Origin: an uncultured Paracoccaceae bacterium
GTDB lineage: Bacteria; Pseudomonadota; Alphaproteobacteria; Rhodobacterales; Rhodobacteraceae
Reading direction: 5' to 3'
NCBI GenBank assembly: GCA_947495295.1
Contig: CANLYJ010000011.1
Location: forward strand, 1-51,440
Length of the DNA stretch: 51,440 bases
Positions 18,550 to 26,967 of the stretch are shown piece by piece. Position numbers and translations under genes: made by a program. The number at the start of each line of letters is the position of its first letter. Position 1 is the first letter of the stretch. Under the pieces are notes generated by a model. That model saw only the letters and a program-made list of their open reading frames with translations. It was not told where the DNA came from and ran no database searches.

Positions 18550-19554
18550 ATGCGCGATCAAACACCATGCTGGGCCGTTGTTGCAACGGTCGATGAACCA
18601 CCCGCATTGGTGCAGGCCTTTGTTGCCTGGCATTTGTCGCTGGGTGCGACAGAGGTGTTTTTATATTTTGACCGCCCCGACGATCCGGCACAGTCCTTAT
18701 TTGATGACCTGCCACAGGTCAGCGTCACGGTTTGCGATGACGGATATTGGCAGGCGATCAGCAAAATTCGCCCACACCGCCATCAGGTCCGGCAGATGCG
18801 TAATGCGCGACAAGCCTATCAAAGCACGGGTTCCGACTGGTTGTTGCACGCCGATGCCGATGAGTTTGTCTGGCCGGATCGACCCGTGGCTGAGGTGTTG
18901 GCGCAGGCTGATCCGGCGATTGAGGCGCTTATGGTGCCGGTTGCGGAGCGGATATTTACGGGGGATTTGCCCGATCAGATGGTGTTGGCTGGTCCGTTTC
19001 GACGGCCCTTTTCCGGGGGACCAAAGGCTGGGCGAAAGCGCTATGGCCCTGGGTTCGACATGACCCATCGCGGCTTGACGGGCCATTCCCTGGGCAAATC
19101 CTTTGTCCGGACGGGGCGCGATTTGAACATGTCGATCCATCGCCCGCGTCCGCGGGACAAGGACGAAACATTGGCACTTGTGCGGGCACCGGCATTGACC
19201 TTGCTGCATTTTGACGGCCTGACGCCGTTGCACTGGACCTATAAACTGACCCGGATGGCAGAGGCGTTGGTCAATCACGACGGCATGCCCCCGTCGCCGC
19301 ATCGCCGGGCGCAAGCTGATGCGCTGCTGATCGACCCGGAGGGCGCGATGGCGCTGCATGATCTGCTGAAAGTCGCGGATGATGCATTGATGGCCAAGCT
19401 TTTCGCAGATGATTTGCTGGTGGCGCCGCCATTTGACCCCAGCGTTGCGTTCAAGTCCTACTTTCCCGACGCCGATTTGGATCTGAGCATGGCCACGATT
19501 GATGCCTGGCTGCGCCGCGAAAAGGCGCAGGTTCTGGATTTCCTGACATCCTGA
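18550..19554 (+). CDS. Glycosyltransferase family 2-like protein (PF13704 type)
   Basis: This 334-residue protein resembles the Glyco_tranf_2_4 family. Near the N-terminus it has CWAVVATVDEPPALVQAFVAWHLSLG, then VFLYFDRPDD, and the acidic metal-binding segment LLHADADEFVWP near 98-109. The histidine-containing HFDGLTPLHWTYKL near 230 is also typical. I chose the ATG at 18550 (AGGA upstream); a GTG at 18508 in frame is possible. No signal peptide is seen. The acceptor substrate is unknown. It diverges from sucC and shares its regulatory region, and it converges with mdh. Confidence 0.78.
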   Translation: MRDQTPCWAVVATVDEPPALVQAFVAWHLSLGATEVFLYFDRPDDPAQSLFDDLPQVSVTVCDDGYWQAISKIRPHRHQVRQMRNARQAYQSTGSDWLLHADADEFVWPDRPVAEVLAQADPAIEALMVPVAERIFTGDLPDQMVLAGPFRRPFSGGPKAGRKRYGPGFDMTHRGLTGHSLGKSFVRTGRDLNMSIHRPRPRDKDETLALVRAPALTLLHFDGLTPLHWTYKLTRMAEALVNHDGMPPSPHRRAQADALLIDPEGAMALHDLLKVADDALMAKLFADDLLVAPPFDPSVAFKSYFPDADLDLSMATIDAWLRREKAQVLDFLTS

Positions 19555-19586
19555 AACAAAAAAGGGCCGCCAGTGGCAGCCCTTTT
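19555..19586 (-). terminator. Rho-independent terminator for mdh
   Basis: On the minus strand GGGCTGCC-ACT-GGCGGCCC (with one G-U pair) is followed by TTTTTTGTTT, just after the mdh stop. The opposite strand has a shorter T-run (CCTTTT), so it may also weakly stop the glycosyltransferase transcript. Confidence 0.85.
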
Positions 19587-19603
19587 GCAGATGCGTTTGG
19601 GTC

Positions 19604-20650
<1,047 letters not shown>

Positions 20651-20664
20651 TCAGGGGATTTACC

Positions 20665-21411
20665 GTGGAGGGAACGGGATTCTGGGTTGCTGCCAGTCTG
20701 GCGGCGATTTTCATTGGTATGGGCAAAGGCGGGGTGCCGGTGATCACAGCACTTGCCGTGCCGCTGCTTGCGTTAGTGATTTCGCCGGTCGCCGCAGCAG
20801 GATTGTTGCTGCCGGTGTTTATTGTCGCGGATGTGTTTGGGTTGATCGCTTATCGCAAAAGCTTTGACTGGGCTGTGCTGAAAATCATGATGGTTGCGAT
20901 GCCGCTGGGCGTTTTGATCGGATATCTGACGGTTGATCTGGTGTCCGAGGCATTGGTCACCGTGATCCTGGGCCTCATCGGCACCAGCTTTGCCCTGTCA
21001 TTGATGTTGCGGCGCGCGGTGGACGACAGCCCGCGCGATCCACGCTGGCGGACGGGCCTGTTTTGGGGAACGATTACGGGTTTCACCAGCTTTGTCAGCC
21101 ATTCCGGCGCTGTGCCCTATCAGGTCTTTACCCTGCCTTTGCGCATGCCAAAGCTTGTCTTTGCCGGCACGGTGACTGTCGCCTTTGCCTATATCAATGC
21201 GATCAAGCTGATCCCTTACTACCTTTTGGGGCAGTTGAGCGTTTCAAATCTGAAAACGGCAGCGATCCTGATGATCCCTGCCGTTCTGGCCGTCTTTGTC
21301 GGTGTGAAGCTGGTGCGCATCCTGCCGGAACGTCAGTTTTTCAGGCTGATCATCTGGGCATTATTGCTGTTATCGCTGAAACTGCTGTGGGACGGGTTTC
21401 AGCAAATCTGA
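20665..21411 (+). CDS. TauE/SafE family sulfite exporter-like permease
   Basis: The 248-residue polytopic membrane protein has about eight hydrophobic segments and typical TauE/SafE motifs: GMGKGGVPVITALAVPLLAL near 20-40 and the second-half GFTSFVSHSGAVPYQVFTLPL near 137-157. I take the GTG at 20665 (VEGTGFWVAAS) because it gives the usual N-terminus and a purine-rich AGGGGA lies upstream; a GTG at 20620 is possible. Members export sulfite, sulfoacetate or other organic anions. The substrate here is not evident. It diverges from mdh. Confidence 0.85.
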   Translation: MEGTGFWVAASLAAIFIGMGKGGVPVITALAVPLLALVISPVAAAGLLLPVFIVADVFGLIAYRKSFDWAVLKIMMVAMPLGVLIGYLTVDLVSEALVTVILGLIGTSFALSLMLRRAVDDSPRDPRWRTGLFWGTITGFTSFVSHSGAVPYQVFTLPLRMPKLVFAGTVTVAFAYINAIKLIPYYLLGQLSVSNLKTAAILMIPAVLAVFVGVKLVRILPERQFFRLIIWALLLLSLKLLWDGFQQI

Positions 21412-21726
21412 TCAGGTGCCCTGATCAAGATTTGGCAGCGCCTCATTCAATTGCTGAAATGATTGCCCGGCAGCAACAAGGCAGGTTGGCCCGCCGGGCC
21501 GGGTCACAACAATGGTCCAGCTGCCGGTTTCGGCAGAGGCGTAGACTTCAACGACAGAATTGTCACTGCCCAATCCGATTGATTGTCGGCTTTCACCATA
21601 GCGCGCAGCAAGGCGTTCCACCACTGCATCATGGGCGGCGCATTGACGTGACTGGGCATTGGCATGGTTGGCGGCCAGCATCATGGCGCCGATCCCGAAG
21701 GACATCAGAAATAAATTACGCTTCAT
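21412..21726 (-). CDS. Hypothetical periplasmic protein
   Basis: The 104-residue protein has a clear signal peptide (MKRNLFLMSFGIGAMMLAANHANA, cleavage near 24). A small domain follows with two cysteines (SRQCAAHDAVVERLAARYGES and GGPTCLVAAG) that could form a disulfide. I chose the ATG at 21726, preceded by AAAGGTGA. Its stop is back to back with the stop of the permease gene (TGA/TCA). I remember similar short exported proteins in Rhodobacterales without known function. Confidence 0.75.
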   Translation of the reverse strand: MKRNLFLMSFGIGAMMLAANHANAQSRQCAAHDAVVERLAARYGESRQSIGLGSDNSVVEVYASAETGSWTIVVTRPGGPTCLVAAGQSFQQLNEALPNLDQGT

Positions 21727-21929
21727 TTGGTTCACCTTTCTGCGAATAGGATGACCGCGGCTAATTATCCGTCGCAGTCGGCATGTGGCGTAAATTCTGA
21801 AACCAACATGACGCAAATTGGTTAATACACCGTGACGGTGGGTACGATTGCTGCGGCGCGGCATTTTTTGGTTGAATGAATTGCGATTCTGAGGGCATGT
21901 TCGCGCAACATTATTTCGAGGAAGATTCG

Positions 21930-22772
21930 ATGCACGACCGCCCCCATCGCTCTGCGCTTTATATCCCGGGTTCGAAAGATCGCGCCTTGGATAAGGCCCG
22001 CGGCCTGCCCGTTGATGTCATTCTGTTCGATCTGGAAGATGCGGTCGCGCCTGATGCCAAGGTTGCCGCGCGCGACACGCTTTTCGCGGCATTGGCGGAT
22101 GGCGGTTATGGATCACGCTTGCGGATTGTGCGGATCAACGGGTTGGATACCGCTTGGGGTGCCGCCGATGCCGCAGCGGTCGCAGCGATGGATTGCGATG
22201 GCATATTGCTGCCAAAGGTGAATGGCCCTGAAGACGTTGACGCATTGGCCGCTTTGGTGCCTGAGCTGCCGATCTGGGCGATGATGGAAACGCCACAGGG
22301 TGTGTTGAACGCCGCCCGGATTGCGGCACATCCGCGCATGGCTGGTTTTGTGCTGGGCACGAATGATCTGGCCAAGGATCTGAATTCTCGCGGCCGGGCC
22401 GCGCTGACCACGTCACTCCAGCTATGTCTGCTTGCGGCAAAGGCGGCGGGCATCGTGGCGTTGGATGGGGTCTATAATGCGTTCAAGGATGAAGATGGGC
22501 TACGGGCCGAATGCACAGAAGGGCGCGATATGGGATTTGATGGCAAGACCCTCATCCACCCCGCGCAGGTTGCCATCACCAATGCCGCCTTTGGTCCCAC
22601 AGAAGGAGAGATTGATCTGGCGCGCCGTCAGATTGCGGCATTTGAGGCCGCAGAAGCCGAAGGCCAGGGCGTTGCGGTTGTTGATGGTCGCATTGTTGAG
22701 AACTTGCATATTGTGACGGCCCGGGCGACCTTGGCAAAAGCAGACGCCATTGCGGCATTGGAGAGCGCATGA
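21930..22772 (+). CDS. mcl2: HpcH/HpaI-CitE family lyase, likely (3S)-malyl-CoA thioesterase (Mcl2-type)
   Basis: The 280-residue TIM-barrel protein begins RSALYIPGSKDRALDKARGL. It has LFDLEDAVAPDAK near 32-44 (metal-binding Glu/Asp), RINGLDT near 72, ETPQGVLNA near 122 and LGTNDLAKDL near 144. Short CitE-like proteins of this size in Rhodobacter act as malyl-CoA thioesterase, whereas the longer Mcl1 is the aldolytic lyase. The link to mch, two genes on, supports an ethylmalonyl-CoA pathway role. I chose the ATG at 21930 (GAGGAAG upstream). It overlaps the next gene by 4 bp. A CitE-like lyase of other specificity is the alternative. Confidence 0.82.
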   Translation: MHDRPHRSALYIPGSKDRALDKARGLPVDVILFDLEDAVAPDAKVAARDTLFAALADGGYGSRLRIVRINGLDTAWGAADAAAVAAMDCDGILLPKVNGPEDVDALAALVPELPIWAMMETPQGVLNAARIAAHPRMAGFVLGTNDLAKDLNSRGRAALTTSLQLCLLAAKAAGIVALDGVYNAFKDEDGLRAECTEGRDMGFDGKTLIHPAQVAITNAAFGPTEGEIDLARRQIAAFEAAEAEGQGVAVVDGRIVENLHIVTARATLAKADAIAALESA

Positions 22773-23323
22773 CAGTTCTGATATCTGGCGTTGCCCTGTG
22801 GTGGGTGGCACATCTTTTCAAACGCGTGGCCTCGGGATTGCGCGCTGGGCTGGGTGCAAAGGGCCAACCGATCGTGGCGATATTGGTTGTTATCAGCGTT
22901 GTCTTGATGGTGCTGGGATACCGCAGTGCCGAGGGTGATTTTTTCTGGGGACGGACCCCGATGCTGGTTGGCATCAACAACCTGCTGATGATCCTGGCCT
23001 TCTATTTCTATGCTGCAAGTGCCGCCAAAGATCAGAAAATCTGGCTTGGCACCAGAATACGCCATCCGCAACTGACCGGTTTTTCGATCTGGGCGGTCGC
23101 GCATATTCTGGTCAATGGCGATACGCCGTCATTCGTTCTGTTTGGCGGGCTCTTGATCTGGGCGATTGTCGAAATTCTGATCATCAATGCACAGGACGGC
23201 CCGTGGGAGCGCCCAGAGCGCGCATCGGTCAAGAAAGAGATTATCGCGATTGTCGTCACCATTGTGGTTGTTGTTGTCGTGATGGGCATTCACTACGCGC
23301 TGGGCGTGCCACCCTGGGGATGA
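22769..23323 (+). CDS. NnrU family membrane protein
   Basis: The 184-residue protein has about five hydrophobic segments. It matches the NnrU pattern: ALWWVAHLFKR at the N-terminus, IRHPQLTGFSIWAVAHILVNGD near 92-113 and a Val-rich C-terminal helix. NnrU is named from denitrifiers, where it is linked to nitric oxide metabolism, but the family is widespread in alphaproteobacteria without denitrification. Start overlaps the mcl2 stop (ATGA), so translation is coupled. Confidence 0.88.
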   Translation: MTVLISGVALWWVAHLFKRVASGLRAGLGAKGQPIVAILVVISVVLMVLGYRSAEGDFFWGRTPMLVGINNLLMILAFYFYAASAAKDQKIWLGTRIRHPQLTGFSIWAVAHILVNGDTPSFVLFGGLLIWAIVEILIINAQDGPWERPERASVKKEIIAIVVTIVVVVVVMGIHYALGVPPWG

Positions 23324-23324
23324 G

Positions 23325-23531
23325 ATGAGCAAGATTTACAGATTACTGACCGCCGATGATACATCCGCTTTCTGCCATAAGGTGTCGGATGCCTTGGCCA
23401 AAGGCTGGGAGCTTTACGGCAATCCGACCTATGCCTTTGACCATGCCAATGGGGTAATGCGTTGCGGGCAGGCCGTTACCAAGGATGTTGACCAACCTTA
23501 TGACGCAGAGATGAAGCTGGGCGAACAATGA
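23325..23531 (+). CDS. DUF1737 domain protein
   Basis: This 68-residue protein has the DUF1737 pattern: YRLLTADDTSAFCHKVSDALAKGWELYGNP followed by a short beta-rich tail with MRCGQAV. No signal or membrane segment is seen. Function is unknown. It starts 1 bp after nnrU and overlaps mch by 4 bp, within the mcl2-nnrU-DUF1737-mch unit. Confidence 0.88.
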   Translation: MSKIYRLLTADDTSAFCHKVSDALAKGWELYGNPTYAFDHANGVMRCGQAVTKDVDQPYDAEMKLGEQ

Positions 23532-24553
23532 CCAAGACGAACCCCGGCCGCTTTTTCGAGGACTATGCCGTTGGCGACGTGATCACCCATGCCGTTCCCC
23601 GCACGATATCGGGGGGAGAACGGGCAATGTATCACGCGCTTTACCCCGCGCGCAGTGCATTATATTCGTCAGACGCCTTTGCGCAGGCCTGCGGTTTGTC
23701 TGCATCACCGGTGGATGATCTGATCACGTTTCACACTGTGTTTGGCAAGACGGTGCCGGATGTGTCGCTGAACGCAGTCGCTAATCTGGGATATGCAGAT
23801 GGCCGCTGGCTCGCCCCCGTTTATCCTGGTGACACCCTGACGTCGCAGTCAGAGGTGATTGGGATCAAACAGAATTCCAGCGGGAAATCCGGTGTCGTCT
23901 GGGTCCGTACAACGGGTCGGAACCAGCATGGCGATGAAGTTCTGAGCTACGTGCGCTGGGTGATGGTGCGCAAAAGGACGCAGGGTGATGCGCCAGAAAC
24001 GATTATTCCCGAACTACCGAAGGCTGTCGCGGCGACGGATATTGTGGTGCCTGCGGGACTGAATTTTGACGCTTACGATCATGCGCTGGCAGGCGAACCT
24101 TATCGTCTGAGCGATTATGCGGTCGGCGAGGTGATTGACCATGTGGATGGTGTCACGATCGAAGAGGCAGAGCATATGCTGGCCACCCGCCTGTGGCAGA
24201 ACACGGCCAAGGTGCATTTTGACGCGACCAACCGCCCTGATGGCAAACGGCTGATCTATGGCGGGCATGTGATCTCGCTTGCGCGGGCCCTGTCGTTTAA
24301 CGGGCTGGCCAATGCGCAGATGATTGTGGCGCTGAACGGGGGCGCGCATGCCAACCCTTGTTTTGCAGGCGACACCGTGCGCGCCTGGTCAGAGGTGCTG
24401 GACATCGCCGAAACGACGGCCCCCGGCGTTGGCGCGATCCGGTTGCGGCTAGTGGCGACAAAAGGGGAGGCTGGCACATTGCGAGGGGAAGATGGGAAAT
24501 ATCTGCCTGACGCCTTGCTTGATCTGGATTATTGGGCCTTGATGCCCGTATGA
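23528..24553 (+). CDS. mch: Mesaconyl-CoA hydratase, double MaoC-like domain
   Basis: The 341-residue protein has two hot-dog (MaoC-like) halves. The first includes NPGRFFEDYAVGDVITHAVPRTI at the start and ARSALYSSDAFAQA near 40. The second includes YRLSDYAVGEVIDHVDGVTIEEAEHMLATRLWQNTAKVHFD near 195-236, with GKRLIYGGHVISLARALSFNG after it. Length and layout fit mesaconyl-CoA hydratase, which interconverts mesaconyl-CoA and beta-methylmalyl-CoA in the ethylmalonyl-CoA pathway. The neighbourhood (mcl2 upstream; ccr and ecm elsewhere in the window) supports this. Start and stop overlap the neighbouring genes by 4 bp each. Confidence 0.9.
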   Translation: MTKTNPGRFFEDYAVGDVITHAVPRTISGGERAMYHALYPARSALYSSDAFAQACGLSASPVDDLITFHTVFGKTVPDVSLNAVANLGYADGRWLAPVYPGDTLTSQSEVIGIKQNSSGKSGVVWVRTTGRNQHGDEVLSYVRWVMVRKRTQGDAPETIIPELPKAVAATDIVVPAGLNFDAYDHALAGEPYRLSDYAVGEVIDHVDGVTIEEAEHMLATRLWQNTAKVHFDATNRPDGKRLIYGGHVISLARALSFNGLANAQMIVALNGGAHANPCFAGDTVRAWSEVLDIAETTAPGVGAIRLRLVATKGEAGTLRGEDGKYLPDALLDLDYWALMPV

Positions 24554-24972
24554 GATATCTTGCCACATTTGCGTTCCTGCTGGCTCCTGTAGCGGCAGCC
24601 GCCCAGTCCTGTGATCCGTCAACAGACGCCGATATTCCCTTGTTTGAGGCGGCGAAAACGGCCTTTTTCAAAACAGATTATCGGGCCTTTGCTGGCCTTG
24701 TGGATGATTACATTCCAAATATGGACGCCCAGTTTGACGCGTTATTTGGCCCGTTAGAGGTGTTCGAACCCCGCGGTTTTGATCGGTGTCGCACGGTGTT
24801 GCAACGTCGCGAGGACCCGTCATTCGCGCAGGATATGGTGCTGTTCTTTCCACGTGGGGGCACCACGCCGATGGCGCTGCATATTGTCGGGGCGGAGGTG
24901 GACGGCGAAATGCGCGTGTTGGAGTTCAGTTACAATTCGGCAATCAGTGCCGTACTGGACGGTCTTCGCTAG
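24550..24972 (+). CDS. Hypothetical exported protein downstream of mch
   Basis: This 140-residue protein has a signal peptide (MRYLATFAFLLAPVAAAAQ, cleavage near 18-19). The mature part has two cysteines (QSCDPS and DRCRTV) and the sequence LFFPRGGTTPMALHI. It starts at an ATG overlapping the mch stop (ATGA), so it is the last gene of that unit. I do not recognise a characterised family. Confidence 0.72.
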   Translation: MRYLATFAFLLAPVAAAAQSCDPSTDADIPLFEAAKTAFFKTDYRAFAGLVDDYIPNMDAQFDALFGPLEVFEPRGFDRCRTVLQRREDPSFAQDMVLFFPRGGTTPMALHIVGAEVDGEMRVLEFSYNSAISAVLDGLR

Positions 24973-25077
24973 AAAACCACAGCTACGGGTTTGTGCTGGT
25001 TGGCACATACTGGAGGCGTTTGCTCGGCTATCTGTGCGGGACGATTTTTTTCGCGTACAAAATGGGAGAATTGAACC

Positions 25078-25986
25078 ATGGCCGCATATGACGATCTCAG
25101 AACCCTTATTGACCGACTGGAGGCGGCTGATATAGCTCTGTCGACCGAGTTGTCGCATTTGCAGGCGGCTGTTGAACCCGTAGTTATGGCCAATCCGATA
25201 AGCTATTCAACGACTCCCCAATGGATCGAGGTTGCCAACAAAAGACGATTGCTGGCCAAGCATCAGGAATGGGGCCGCAAGCTCTATGGTATTGCATTGG
25301 GGTACTACCGCGAGTTCGCGGCCGGCGAGATGGGCCTCGCAAAGGGCCGCGAGATCGGCTTTGACAATGCTGATGTCACGATTGGAACAAATCAACATTA
25401 CGCAAAGGCGGTGCAGTTCAAGTCATCAATTCAGGATGACGATAGCGCCATCAACAATATCATCGCCGAGGCCGCAAATCAGTTGACCGGCGAGAAGGGT
25501 GAGGTGCCTTTGGCGACCCAAAGGAAGATCATAGACGTCACAATTGCCAGCCCAAACAATTGGTGGCCTTTCAGCGTCGTGGATCTGACGGCTCTTGATC
25601 CTGAAGTGGATTTGTCGACCGGTGTGATACCGAGGGCTGACTTCGTCGCCAAGGCTGAAGCCAAGATTGGTAAAAAGCTGGACAATTACAAGGCGAAGAA
25701 AAGGGGGCTGAACGCTGTCACGAAACAATCACTTCACCAGCATGCTGGAGCGGGCGCAGCACCTGTCTTTCAGCAGGTTGTGACGCCTGGCGTTCAGGAC
25801 AAAAGCAAGGTATTTCAGCCGGTTGGGGGTAGCCCCACAGACATCGTCACGATCAAGATAAACTACGCACAACCACGACCGGTGCTGGAAGCGGACGGCG
25901 TGAGGGTTGGGACGATATCGCGAATGAGTTTTTCAGCCTATGTGGAGAACAATATCGTTAAAGCAAAGATATTGATCTGCAGTTAA
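25078..25986 (+). CDS. Orphan protein with possible nuclease-like (CdiA-C-like) central domain
   Basis: The 302-residue protein matches no family I can name with certainty. Residues 1-75 are helical. Residues about 95-160 read ADVTIGTNQHYAKAVQFKSS, then IQDDDSAINNIIAEAANQL and RKIIDVTIASP. A D, then a Q-F-K, then a helix ending in Q-L before a hydrophobic strand resembles PD-(D/E)xK nuclease domains at the tips of contact-dependent inhibition toxins. This is inference from pattern alone. No immunity or delivery gene adjoins it. It has its own upstream gap and a GGGAGA site. Base use (AGA, ATA codons) is less GC-biased than in mch or sdh, suggesting acquisition. Confidence 0.6.
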   Translation: MAAYDDLRTLIDRLEAADIALSTELSHLQAAVEPVVMANPISYSTTPQWIEVANKRRLLAKHQEWGRKLYGIALGYYREFAAGEMGLAKGREIGFDNADVTIGTNQHYAKAVQFKSSIQDDDSAINNIIAEAANQLTGEKGEVPLATQRKIIDVTIASPNNWWPFSVVDLTALDPEVDLSTGVIPRADFVAKAEAKIGKKLDNYKAKKRGLNAVTKQSLHQHAGAGAAPVFQQVVTPGVQDKSKVFQPVGGSPTDIVTIKINYAQPRPVLEADGVRVGTISRMSFSAYVENNIVKAKILICS

Positions 25987-26010
25987 GCAAGCAAGTTCTC
26001 CAGAGGTTCG

Positions 26011-26041
26011 TGTGATCACATGTCGAATTATTGTGATCACA
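26011..26041. promoter_or_regulatory. Tandem TGTGATCACA palindromes upstream of sdhC
   Basis: Two perfect copies of TGTGATCACA lie at 26011-26020 and 26032-26041, again exactly 21 bp apart. The sdhC start is about 137 bp downstream. This duplicates in sequence and spacing the arrangement before sucC. It most likely is an operator for a regulator shared by the sdh and suc operons. It is not a CRP box, because the two TGTGA/TCACA arms abut without the 6-bp spacer. Confidence 0.82.
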
Positions 26042-26177
26042 CTGGGGTAATTCCCTACGATTGCGACTATTTTTCGCTGCATATTGACCGATGCAAACGT
26101 GACTCTCCTTCGACAATGGTGCAAAACGACCCAAAGACGCCGCGTACTTGACGGCAAAGCCAGCGAAGGGAGCATTC

Positions 26178-26561
26178 ATGGCTGACGTGAATAGGGGCAA
26201 TCGCCCGTTGTCACCGCATTTGACGATCTATCGTCCGCAACTGACTTCCATGACCTCAATACTCGTCCGTATCTCGGGCAATGCACTGATCCTTGCCGGT
26301 TTGCTGATCACCTGGTGGTTCGTGGCTGCCGCGACGGGGGAAGAAGCATTCGCCCGCGCCAATGCGGTGCTCACCAGCTGGTTTGGTGATCTGGTCTTGT
26401 TCGGTTCGGTCTTGTGCCTTTGGTATCATACCTTTGGCGGCATCCGGCACCTGATCTGGGACAGTGGTCATATGCTTGACGTCGATAAGTCAGAGATGGC
26501 TGGGCAGATCATGATTATTGCTGCGGTGTTGATGACCATCTTCACCGTGATCGTGCTGTAA
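26178..26561 (+). CDS. sdhC: Succinate dehydrogenase, cytochrome b556 subunit
   Basis: The 127-residue membrane subunit has the signature RPLSPHLTIYRPQLTSMTSILVRISG near the N-terminus. It has three hydrophobic helices and the heme-ligand region WYHTFGGIRHLIWDSGH near 82-98. I chose the ATG at 26178 (GAAGGGAG upstream); an in-frame TTG ten codons earlier is not family-like. With SdhD it anchors SdhAB and passes electrons to ubiquinone. It is the first gene of the sdh operon. Confidence 0.96.
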   Translation: MADVNRGNRPLSPHLTIYRPQLTSMTSILVRISGNALILAGLLITWWFVAAATGEEAFARANAVLTSWFGDLVLFGSVLCLWYHTFGGIRHLIWDSGHMLDVDKSEMAGQIMIIAAVLMTIFTVIVL

Positions 26562-26574
26562 GGGGGGCAAGCCA

Positions 26575-26946
26575 ATGGCATTCTTAACCGACCGCAAGCG
26601 CGCCGTAGGCATGGGTTCTGCCAAGACCGGGACCGAACATCATTGGCAGATGATGGTCACCTCTGTTGCGTTGCTGGTGCTGATCCCGCTTTTTGTGTTC
26701 ACTTTTGGTGCCATTCTGGGTTCATCCTATGAAGAGGTGATCGCCTATTACCAGCGGCCTTTCCCGGCTGTTGTTGCGATTCTGACCATGCTGGTGGGCT
26801 GGCTGCATTTCCGTCATGGCGTACAGACCCTGATCGAGGATTATGTTCACGGTCTGGCCCGCAAAGTCGTGATCATCGTGATGATCTGCGTTTCCTATTC
26901 CGCTGCCGCTTTTGCGATTTTCGCAATCGTGCGCATCGCCCTTTAA
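26575..26946 (+). CDS. sdhD: Succinate dehydrogenase, hydrophobic membrane anchor subunit
   Basis: The 123-residue protein has three membrane helices and the SdhD pattern GSAKTGTEHHWQMMVTSVALLVLIPLF near the N-terminus. HFRHGVQTLIEDYVHG near 80-95 contains the likely heme-ligand histidine and quinone-site residues. It follows sdhC by 13 bp, with AAGGGGGG upstream of its ATG, and precedes sdhA by 21 bp. Confidence 0.95.
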   Translation: MAFLTDRKRAVGMGSAKTGTEHHWQMMVTSVALLVLIPLFVFTFGAILGSSYEEVIAYYQRPFPAVVAILTMLVGWLHFRHGVQTLIEDYVHGLARKVVIIVMICVSYSAAAFAIFAIVRIAL

Positions 26947-26967
26947 TTTCGTCGGAGCAACCTCAAG

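Noticed and set aside
20737..20746. GGTGATCACA in the TauE gene, and a second copy at 27898-27907 in sdhA
   Set aside because: Both lie well inside coding regions and fit the codons, so they are taken as chance near-copies.
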